Assembly: GCA_964246745.1 (NCBI GenBank)
Contig: CAXTRK010000001.1
Coordinates: forward strand, 139,656-203,655
Length of the DNA stretch: 64,000 nt
Direction: 5' to 3'
Origin: Lichenicoccus sp964246745
Lineage (GTDB): Bacteria; Pseudomonadota; Alphaproteobacteria; Acetobacterales; Acetobacteraceae
Under the pieces are notes generated by a model, which searched no databases, was not told the DNA's origin, and worked only from the letters and a program-made list of their open reading frames with translations. Positions 25,739-32,325 of this stretch are shown piece after piece. Positions within the stretch are counted from its first letter, which is position 1, and each line of letters opens with the position of its first letter. A program made the translations under genes and the position numbers.

Positions 25739-25945
25739 TCAAAGCTCGTGCAGCGGCGCCTGCACGATCTCGGCGGCCTTCCGCATGGCCTGCTCGACAT
25801 GCCGGTGCGCCTCCTCCTCGGTGGCCATCGGGATCGCCGTCAGCACGGCGCCGCTCGGCTCGAACAGCACGGCAAGGTGCGGCAGGTCAGGCCGTGGGCT
25901 GGGATAGACCGCCGCTGAGACAATACCGATCGGTCCATGCGCCAT
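25739..25945 (-). CDS. Small hypothetical protein, 68 aa
   Basis: I do not recognise a family. The sequence starts MAHGPIGIVSAAVYPSPRPD and continues with a helical, acidic C-terminal half (ATEEEAHRHVEQAMRKAAEI). A good SD (AGGAG, 8 bases upstream) decides ATG 25945. It is convergent with rbsK and divergent from flbT, so it is its own transcription unit. The 185 bases upstream hold promoters in both directions; I could not identify specific boxes. Confidence 0.55.
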   Translation of the reverse strand: MAHGPIGIVSAAVYPSPRPDLPHLAVLFEPSGAVLTAIPMATEEEAHRHVEQAMRKAAEIVQAPLHEL

Positions 25946-26130
25946 CCGTCTTCTCCTGTCTGACGCGGGAATTTGCCGCCGCACACCGGCCCAGTCTCTG
26001 GGCGAAACGCATTCCGCGGTCGCGCGGTCAAGGGTGTTGCGTAGAATTATAGAGTAAGCGGCTGCCGGCCTGTTAACCGCCGGTGAATGTTTGCGCCCTA
26101 GCTTCGCCCTTCAGTCTGAAGGAGTGCGCC

Positions 26131-26586
26131 ATGGCGGGTCTGCATGTTCGAATCGCCCATGGCGACAAAATGATCGTCAATGGCGCCGCCCTGCATTTCC
26201 TCAGCGACGCCGATCTGCGCATCGCCAACAAGGTCCGCTTCATCTATGGGCGCCAGTTGATGTCGCCCGACGAAGCGACCACGCCGGCGCGACGCATCTA
26301 TTTCGCGGTGCAGAACGCCTATGTCGGTGAGCCGGACGAACGTATCCAGGCGACGGCTGAGGCCCGGCTGCTGATCGGCATGTTCCGCGAGGCCACGCTC
26401 TCCGAGGCCGCGCGGCAGATGCTCGACCGGGTCCTGGCGCTGATCGAGGCCACGCATTTCTACCAGGCGCTCAAGGTCACCGAGCGGATCATCCGCCACG
26501 AGGCCGCCGTGCTCGAATTTGCGTTCTCCAGGCAAGAAATCGCTCCGCCTGTTTACGAAACATTCATCCAAGAGCGCGCCTACTAG
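26131..26586 (+). CDS. flbT: Flagellar biosynthesis regulator FlbT
   Basis: The 151-residue protein belongs to FlbT, which in Caulobacter binds flagellin mRNA and represses its translation until the hook is assembled. Characteristic stretches are KMIVNGAALHFLSDADLRI, KVRFIYGRQLMSPDEATTPA and RRIYFAVQNAYVG. ATG 26131 has GAAGGAGTG upstream. The next gene is flagellin, 29 bases on, so regulator and target are co-transcribed. Confidence 0.93.
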   Translation: MAGLHVRIAHGDKMIVNGAALHFLSDADLRIANKVRFIYGRQLMSPDEATTPARRIYFAVQNAYVGEPDERIQATAEARLLIGMFREATLSEAARQMLDRVLALIEATHFYQALKVTERIIRHEAAVLEFAFSRQEIAPPVYETFIQERAY

Positions 26587-26615
26587 CACCCAGCTTAATC
26601 CAACGGAGAAAACCT

Positions 26616-28100
26616 GTGGCATTCTCGATCAACACCAACAACGCCTCGCTGGAGGCGCTCAGCAGCCTGCGGCAGACCAACGCGCAGCTCACCACGACGG
26701 AGAACCAGATCTCCACCGGCAAGAAGGTGGGTTCCGCCGCGGACGACCCGGCGATCTACTCGATTTCCCAGACGCTCAATTCGCAGGTGTCGGCGCTGTC
26801 CGGCATCACCACCGGCCTGCAGTTCACCGCCCAGGTGATCAGCACGGCGACGACCCAGGCGACGAGTTCCGGGAACTTGCTCTCGACGCTGGCGCAAAAT
26901 ATCACTGAAGGACAGACGCAGGGCCTGCCGCCCGCCACATTGAATCAGACGATTTTCAAGGCGCTGGGCCAGCTCGACGCCAACGCGCAGGGCGCCACCT
27001 TCGAGGGCGTCAACCTGCTCGCCGGTTCCCTCGGCCAGGGTGTCACATCGACCTCGGCCTCCGCCGTGCAGGACCTCAATGGAACCGTGTTCACGCAGGC
27101 CGGCTTCAACGCCACTTCGGCCGGGCTCGGGCTTGCGGGGCTCACCGTCAACCAGAGCGGCATCCAGCTTAACCTGAGCGGCGCCGCAAGCACCGGTTTC
27201 GACAGCGCAACACATGTCGGGGCGACGGTCACGCTCGCCACATCGGCAGTGGCCGGGTCGGACGGTTCCGCATCAAACGTCGCCAACACGGTGAAGTTCG
27301 CCATCAATGACGGCACCGGCGCCACCAGCACCGCGCTCTCGACCGCGATCCAGACGGCGCTGCAAGGCAACCCGGCCGCGGCGGGGGTGACGGTCGCCCT
27401 CGGCGCTGACGGCTCGCTCACGCTTGCCGGCCTCGGCGCCGGAACCGCGGCTGGCGCCAGCGTCAAACAAACCACCGACGCCAGCGGCGACACGGTCTTT
27501 ACGTTCGGCGCCACCGGCGACGCGTCCACCACCCTGACCGCGAGCAAGGATGCCAACGGCAACTTCGTCTATTCGGTGCAGACGGCGGCGGACGCGCATG
27601 GCAACACCACAGCGGAGAGCACCTTCGTCAGCGTCACCAGCGTGGCGGGCGACAGCGTCAGCAACTACACCTCGGCACTTTCGAGCGCGATGCAGAACCA
27701 GGGCTTCGGCGTCACCGAGGATGCCAGCGGCAATCTCGACATCGCTGGCGGCAACCTCAACGCCGCGACGACCGGCACCGGCGCCGCTAGTTCCAGCGTC
27801 GGGACGGTTTCGGTGCAGTCCGGCGCGTCCTATGCGCTGGCCGCGGTCGATGCCGCAATCAGCAAGATCGCCAACATCAGCGCGAACCTGGGTTCTTCGT
27901 CCCAGGAGCTGACCGGCCTGCAGAGTACCGTCAGCACGCTGAGCAATGCGCTGACCAGCGGCGTGGGCGCCTTGACCGACGCCGACCTGACGCAGGAGAG
28001 CGCGCAGCTCACGTCGCTGCAGACCAAGCAGCAGCTTGCGATCCAGTCGCTGTCCATCGCCAACTCGCAGCCGCAGTCGCTGCTGTCTTTGTTCCGCTAG
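26616..28100 (+). CDS. Flagellin
   Basis: The 494-residue flagellin starts with GTG after GGAGAAAA. The conserved N-terminal D0/D1 domain (SINTNNASLEALSSLRQTNA, STGKKVGSAADDPAIYSISQ) and C-terminal domain (LTDADLTQESAQLTSLQTKQ, ending SLLSLFR) are present. The centre, about residues 140-400, is Ala/Ser/Thr/Gly-rich with no Cys, as expected of the surface-exposed variable domain. It lacks a signal peptide, being exported by the flagellar type III system. A strong hairpin follows its stop. Confidence 0.95.
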   Translation: MAFSINTNNASLEALSSLRQTNAQLTTTENQISTGKKVGSAADDPAIYSISQTLNSQVSALSGITTGLQFTAQVISTATTQATSSGNLLSTLAQNITEGQTQGLPPATLNQTIFKALGQLDANAQGATFEGVNLLAGSLGQGVTSTSASAVQDLNGTVFTQAGFNATSAGLGLAGLTVNQSGIQLNLSGAASTGFDSATHVGATVTLATSAVAGSDGSASNVANTVKFAINDGTGATSTALSTAIQTALQGNPAAAGVTVALGADGSLTLAGLGAGTAAGASVKQTTDASGDTVFTFGATGDASTTLTASKDANGNFVYSVQTAADAHGNTTAESTFVSVTSVAGDSVSNYTSALSSAMQNQGFGVTEDASGNLDIAGGNLNAATTGTGAASSSVGTVSVQSGASYALAAVDAAISKIANISANLGSSSQELTGLQSTVSTLSNALTSGVGALTDADLTQESAQLTSLQTKQQLAIQSLSIANSQPQSLLSLFR

Positions 28101-28111
28101 GCGAACTCCGC

Positions 28112-28136
28112 CCGGCCGCGCGCCGCGCGGCCGGGT
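28112..28136 (+). terminator. Perfect GC hairpin after the flagellin gene
   Basis: The sequence CCCGGCCGCGC-GCC-GCGCGGCCGGG forms an 11-bp perfect stem with a 3-base loop, starting 12 bases after the flagellin stop. Only a short TT follows, so it may be an intrinsic terminator of modest strength or an mRNA 3' stabiliser that uncouples abundant flagellin message from flaF. Confidence 0.75.
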
Positions 28137-28179
28137 TCTGAGAGTGTGACGGCATCACCCAAGCTCGTTCGGAGAGGAC

Positions 28180-28566
28180 ATGAAACAGCTCGACATGTAC
28201 AATACCTTGGCCGCGCCGCAGGACGCGCGCGAGCAGGAGGCATTGGTGTTCCGGCTTGCCGCGCGACGCATGCGCGACGCCGCCGACCAGCCCAGCCGCA
28301 ATGCGGCGCTCGGCATCAATCACCAGGTCTGGTCGCATATGTTCCGCGACCTGAACTGCCCCGAGAACCGCTTGCCCGCAGTCCTGAAGAAGGACTGCAC
28401 GGTGCTGGCGAGATGGTCGCTCGATTACAGCACACGGGCGCTGCTGAACGACTTGCCGCTCGGTCCGCTGATCGACATCAATGAGACCGTTGCCGACGGG
28501 CTGTCCGTCCCGCCCGCGACCCAAGGCGCCACGGCACACGCGGCATGGTCCCCCGCGTTGGCGTGA
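28180..28566 (+). CDS. flaF: Flagellin assembly protein FlaF
   Basis: The 128-residue protein matches FlaF, which works with FlbT to permit flagellin synthesis and assembly. Typical stretches are DAREQEALVFRLAARRMRDA, NAALGINHQVWSHMFRDL and RWSLDYSTRALL. ATG 28180 is preceded by GGAGAGGAC. It is the last gene of flbT-flagellin-flaF and is separated from flagellin by a strong hairpin, so its level may be set by partial readthrough. Confidence 0.9.
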   Translation: MKQLDMYNTLAAPQDAREQEALVFRLAARRMRDAADQPSRNAALGINHQVWSHMFRDLNCPENRLPAVLKKDCTVLARWSLDYSTRALLNDLPLGPLIDINETVADGLSVPPATQGATAHAAWSPALA

Positions 28567-28659
28567 TCGACATCTGTCGCAAATCCCGCCGCCAGCGTGA
28601 CTGCCGGTGGCGGCGGCGGCGGGACTCTTCTCCTCAACGGCGGACTGATCGCTGCACAG

Positions 28660-28678
28660 CGCCGATCCCGTATCGGCG
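28660..28678 (+). terminator. Possible hairpin downstream of flaF
   Basis: CGCCGAT-CCCGT-ATCGGCG is a perfect 7-bp inverted repeat about 95 bases after the flaF stop. There is no T-run behind it, so it could equally be an operator for the following sigma-factor remnant. The surrounding 28567-28812 carries no gene that I can support. Confidence 0.35.
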
Positions 28679-28812
28679 ATCGAATGCTCCGGGCCTTCGC
28701 TTTGGCCGCAGGGATCACGATGACAGACGGTAACCGATAGAGGCGCGCCGCCGGATGAAGCCATGAGGTCGGCGGCTGGCGTCCACGGGACACGGCCGCG
28801 CGGGGACGGTGC

Positions 28813-29121
28813 ATGGCGGATAGCGGATGGGAGGCTTTGATGGTGGCCGCGCAAGCTGGAGATCGCGGCGCGTATCATCGCCTGCTCTCCGAGCTTCGCG
28901 TGTGGCTGCGGCGCTACTATGTCGGGCGCCTGCCTTCCGGCATGGTCGACGACGCCACCCAGGATGCCCTGTTGGCGATCCACGAGAAGCGGCACACCTA
29001 CGATCCATCGCGGCCGTTCCTGCCGTGGCTTGCCGCGATCGCGCGATACAAATGGATCGACAGGTTGCGTTCCCTCAAATGGCGCTGTCGCTGCCGCCCT
29101 TGCTTGGCCTCGGCCTGCTGA
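28813..29121 (+). pseudogene. ECF sigma factor, 3'-truncated (region 2 only)
   Basis: The frame encodes 102 residues. The first ~90 are a normal ECF sigma-70 region 2: AAQAGDRGAYHRLLSELRVW, DDATQDALLAIHEKRHTYDP and RPFLPWLAAIARYKWIDRLR. After RLRSLK it changes to CRCRPCLASAC and stops, with the linker and the whole of DNA-binding region 4 missing; complete family members have about 170-190 residues. Sequence homologous to an anti-sigma C-terminus begins at this point in another frame, so a deletion is the simple explanation. It should be unable to recognise -35 boxes. Confidence 0.8.
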
Positions 29122-29318
29122 TGCGTGGTGGCGCCGCCTCGGAGCCGCGCGCCACCTCGCTCGCGGTCGGCATCGCTGCCAGCGCCTGGGGCGCCTTCGT
29201 GTTCGCATTCGCCTGCCCGTATGACGACCCGTTCTACATTGTCGTCTGGTACATGGCCGGCTGCGGGCTGGTGACGCTCGCCGCACGGTTGCTGCTGCCA
29301 CTGCTGACACGCTGGTGA
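29079..29318 (+). pseudogene. NrsF-type (DUF1109) anti-sigma factor, C-terminal remnant
   Basis: Starting at an internal ATG that overlaps the sigma remnant in a different frame, 79 residues match the last part of DUF1109/NrsF membrane anti-sigma factors. They contain three hydrophobic segments, including TSLAVGIAASAWGAFVFAFA and the end CPYDDPFYIVVWYMAGC, where family members have CPEDSPLFVA.WY. Full-length proteins have about 210 residues and six helices; the first half, which binds sigma, is gone. It could still be translated as a small membrane protein. Confidence 0.72.
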
Positions 29319-29411
29319 GGCCGCATCCTGAGCGGCGCACGGCTGGAGCTTGCACCGCGCGAATGATAAATGTTACGTGATTGCATCTTTTTTGCGGGGT
29401 GGCGGGGAGCT

Positions 29412-29558
29412 ATGATGATTCGCTATCGGCTTGTGACCGATGAGGTGCATTGGTTTGTCCACTGGTTGTGCGGCTCGCGCTGGTTGCTGGTCTATGGGCC
29501 GACCGCTGAATTCCAGGCGCGCGAATGGATCGACGCCATGGTGACCCAGGAGCTTTAG
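29412..29558 (+). CDS. Small hypothetical protein, 48 aa
   Basis: No family is recognised. The product reads MMIRYRLVTDEVHWFVHWLC and ends EWIDAMVTQEL; it is Trp-rich (five Trp), not clearly transmembrane, with an amphipathic feel. GGGGAG lies just before the ATG. It sits alone between the sigma/anti-sigma remnant and cbpA. The start codon and good SD support a real gene, but the short length leaves doubt. Confidence 0.45.
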   Translation: MMIRYRLVTDEVHWFVHWLCGSRWLLVYGPTAEFQAREWIDAMVTQEL

Positions 29559-29630
29559 GAAACTTTCGCGGCTGCGATCCGCTCGTCCAGGCTGCTACGC
29601 TCGTCGGCGGAGCAGTCCGGAAGAGCGTTC

Positions 29631-30593
29631 ATGGCAGACAATCCCTACGACGTGCTGGGCGTCCCACGCGACGCCGACGCGGCCGCCATCCGCAAGGCCT
29701 ATCGCGCACTCGCCAAGCGGCACCATCCCGACCTCAATCCCGGCGACAAGGCAGCCGAGTCGATTTTCAAGTCGGTATCCGCCGCCAACGACCTGCTGTC
29801 CGATCCCGAGAAGCGCGCCGCCTTTGATCGTGGCGAGATCGACGCGGCAGGCCAGGCGCGGCCCGAGCGGCCGAACTACCGGGATTTCGCGGAGGGCATG
29901 TCCGGACGACGCTACCGCCCGGACACCAGCGCGTCCGGGCAGCCGGCTGGCGGCTGGGGCGCGACCGAGGAGGAACTCGGCGACATCTTCGGCGGCATTT
30001 TCGGCGAGCGCGGCCGGGCTGGCGGCGGATTCGCGGGCGCCGCGGGTCCAATCAAGGGGCGTGACGAATTATACGGCCTCAGCGTCGAATTCCTCGACGT
30101 GGTGCGCGGCGCCACACGCCGGCTCACGCTGCCGGATGGCTGCACGCTCGATGTCAAGATTCCGCCCGGGCTCGAGGACGGCCAGACCCTGCGGCTGCGC
30201 GGGAAGGGTGCACCCGGCTTCAACGGCGGGCCGGACGGCGACGCGCTGATCCAGATCAAGGTTGGCGAGCACGCGTTCTTTCGCCGGGATGGCGGCACGA
30301 TCTCGCTTGATCTGCCGGTGACGCTCGGCGAGGCGGTGCTTGGCGGCCGCATCTCGGTGCCGACGCCGGATGGCCCGGTGGCGATGACCATCCCGCCCGG
30401 CTCCGATACGGGTCAGCGCTTGCGGCTGCGCGGGCGTGGGGTGCCGGCGCATTCAGGCCAGCCGGCGGGTGACCTCTATGTGACCTTGCGTGTCACGATC
30501 GGCAAGCCGGATGCGGCTCTGGAGGCGTTTCTCAAACAGTGGAAGCCGGCTGAGAGCGCGGATCCGCGTGGTTCAATGATGGGGGCGGCATGA
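29631..30593 (+). CDS. cbpA: DnaJ-class chaperone CbpA
   Basis: The 320-residue co-chaperone has an N-terminal J domain with HPD at residues 32-34 (AKRHHPDLNPGDKAAE), a Gly-rich linker (GDIFGGIFGERGRAGGGF) and two C-terminal substrate-binding domains (SVEFLDVVRGATRRLTLPDG, LDLPVTLGEAVLGG). The zinc-finger region of true DnaJ is absent, which fits CbpA. Its stop overlaps the start of the CbpM-like gene, the usual modulator partner. Confidence 0.93.
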   Translation: MADNPYDVLGVPRDADAAAIRKAYRALAKRHHPDLNPGDKAAESIFKSVSAANDLLSDPEKRAAFDRGEIDAAGQARPERPNYRDFAEGMSGRRYRPDTSASGQPAGGWGATEEELGDIFGGIFGERGRAGGGFAGAAGPIKGRDELYGLSVEFLDVVRGATRRLTLPDGCTLDVKIPPGLEDGQTLRLRGKGAPGFNGGPDGDALIQIKVGEHAFFRRDGGTISLDLPVTLGEAVLGGRISVPTPDGPVAMTIPPGSDTGQRLRLRGRGVPAHSGQPAGDLYVTLRVTIGKPDAALEAFLKQWKPAESADPRGSMMGAA

Positions 30594-30931
30594 TTACCGT
30601 CGAGACACTCTGCATCGAGGTCGTGGGCCTGACACCCACTGACCTGCAACGCTGGATTGAGCAATCCTGGCTGCGCCCGGACGGCGGACCGGAAGGCTAT
30701 CTGTTCCATGATATCGACGTCGCGCGCGCCCGGCTGATCCTGGAGTTGCGCGAGCAGATGCAGGTGGGCGAGGAGGCGCTGCCGGTGGTGCTGTCGCTGC
30801 TCGATCAGCTCTACGAGGCGCGCCGACGCATGCGCCATGTCCGCGACGCGCTCGAACGCGCGGCACCGCCGGAGCTTCGCGACGAGCTGCGCCTTGAGGT
30901 GCTGCGGCTGTTGATGGAAGGTCCCTCTTGA
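30590..30931 (+). CDS. cbpM: Chaperone modulator CbpM-like protein
   Basis: The 113-residue MerR-like protein resembles CbpM, which binds the J domain of CbpA and blocks its activity. LCIEVVGLTPTDLQRWIEQSW resembles the helix-turn-helix start and FHDIDVARARLILELREQM the following helix, with a coiled C-terminal helix. It is coupled to cbpA by ATGA. Its stop codon lies within the first unit of a 14-base tandem repeat leading into the antiporter gene. Confidence 0.85.
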   Translation: MITVETLCIEVVGLTPTDLQRWIEQSWLRPDGGPEGYLFHDIDVARARLILELREQMQVGEEALPVVLSLLDQLYEARRRMRHVRDALERAAPPELRDELRLEVLRLLMEGPS

Positions 30932-30966
30932 GCGCGCCCTCTTGAGCGCCCCGTCTTGAGTGCGCT
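30925..30966 (+). repeat. Three tandem 14-base units, each with TTGAG
   Basis: Units are CTCTTGAGCGCGCC, CTCTTGAGCGCCCC and GTCTTGAGTGCGCT (one and three mismatches from the first). Unit 1 contains the cbpM stop and a TTGA overlap; unit 3 contains the in-frame TTG start of the antiporter. The array looks like a duplication of a stop/start junction, which moved the start 28 bases downstream. Confidence 0.85.
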
Positions 30967-32209
30967 GGGGCTGCTGGCGGTCCTGTTCACCTTATGTGCG
31001 GTGTTCGGGGTGTTGAACCACCTGACGCTGCGTCTGCCAAATACCATCGCCGTGCTGCTGTTCGCGCTCGCGGTGTCTCTGCTGATGCTTGCCGCCGACC
31101 CGCTGATCCCGGGCTACAGCCTGCGCGGCATGTCCGAGCGACTGCTCGGCACGGTCAATCTGCCGGCCACCTTGATGAACACCATGCTCTCGTTTCTGCT
31201 GTTTGCCGGCAGCCTGCATGTCGATCTCGGCCAACTCTGGCAGAGCAAGCTGAACGTGCTGGCTCTTGCCACCTTCGGCACCCTGCTCGCGGTGGGCCTG
31301 CTGGGCGGGGCGATGTGGTTGCTGTTTCCGCTGTTCGGCGACAGGATACCGCTGGTCTGGTGCATCGTGCTGGGCGCCATCCTCGCTCCGACCGATCCCG
31401 TCGCCGTCGTCGGCATGCTCAAGCGCCTCGGCCTGCCCTCGGCGTTGCAGGCGCTGTTCGCCGGCGAGAGCCTGTTCAATGACGGCGTCGGCGTGGTGCT
31501 GTTCGGCGTGGCGCTGGGGGTGGCCAGCGGCGACGGCGGCATGGCCGGGGGCTGGGAGGTCGCCGGCCGCTTCCTGTTCGAGGCGTTCGGCGGCGCCGCG
31601 GTCGGTCTGCTGACCGGCTTCATCGCCGTGCAGATGATGAGCCGCACCGACGAGTTCAACCTGGAGTTGACGATCTCTCTGGCCCTTGCCACCGGCACCT
31701 TCAGCGTGGCCGCGGCGCTGCATATGTCCGGCCCGATCGCCGTGGTGATGGCGGGCCTCACCATGGGCAGCCGTCCGGCGCAGCGGGCGATGAGCGGCAA
31801 GGAGATGCTGATGAGCTTCTGGTCGATGGTCGACGAGGTGCTCAATGCCTTGCTGTTCCTGCTGATCGGGCTTGAGGTGCTGTCGGTGCCGTTCCACGCC
31901 TCCAGCCTGGCCGCCGCCCTGTGCGCGGTGCCGCTTGCCATCGCGGTCCGCTTCGCCAGCGTCTTTCTCTCCGCAATCGCCATGCACGTCCGTGGCGACC
32001 AACGGATCGGCACCTTGATGCTGCTCACATGGGGCGGCCTGCGCGGCGGCATCTCGGTCGCGTTGGCGCTGTCGCTGCCGCGTGGCGGACCGCGTCCCGA
32101 GCTGCTCACGGTCTGCTACGTGACGGTCATCTTCACGATTGTCGTCCAGGGATTGACCATGGAGCGCCTGGTGCAGCGCTTCTATCCGAGCGGGCAGCCT
32201 TCAGGCTGA
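30956..32209 (+). CDS. Sodium/proton antiporter, CPA1 family
   Basis: The 417-residue membrane protein has 11-12 hydrophobic segments and the CPA1 core: TFGTLLAVGLL, ILAPTDPVAVVGMLKRLGLP and GESLFNDGVGVVLF, containing the conserved ND pair of the transport site. LLTWGGLRGGISVALALSLP is a further family motif. It exchanges Na+ (or K+) for H+ across the inner membrane by family. TTG 30956 is the only plausible start and lacks a clear SD, so translation may depend on coupling to cbpM. Confidence 0.9.
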   Translation: MSALGLLAVLFTLCAVFGVLNHLTLRLPNTIAVLLFALAVSLLMLAADPLIPGYSLRGMSERLLGTVNLPATLMNTMLSFLLFAGSLHVDLGQLWQSKLNVLALATFGTLLAVGLLGGAMWLLFPLFGDRIPLVWCIVLGAILAPTDPVAVVGMLKRLGLPSALQALFAGESLFNDGVGVVLFGVALGVASGDGGMAGGWEVAGRFLFEAFGGAAVGLLTGFIAVQMMSRTDEFNLELTISLALATGTFSVAAALHMSGPIAVVMAGLTMGSRPAQRAMSGKEMLMSFWSMVDEVLNALLFLLIGLEVLSVPFHASSLAAALCAVPLAIAVRFASVFLSAIAMHVRGDQRIGTLMLLTWGGLRGGISVALALSLPRGGPRPELLTVCYVTVIFTIVVQGLTMERLVQRFYPSGQPSG

Positions 32210-32325
32210 GAGTAAGCCCGCTCCCGATCAGCTCTCGCGGCGTCTCAATCATTGCGATTGCATCGTCATTTCCCAGCGACGATAAGGTCAGGCGAGCGGT
32301 GCGGGCAAGCGCGCGGGGAGTGCGG

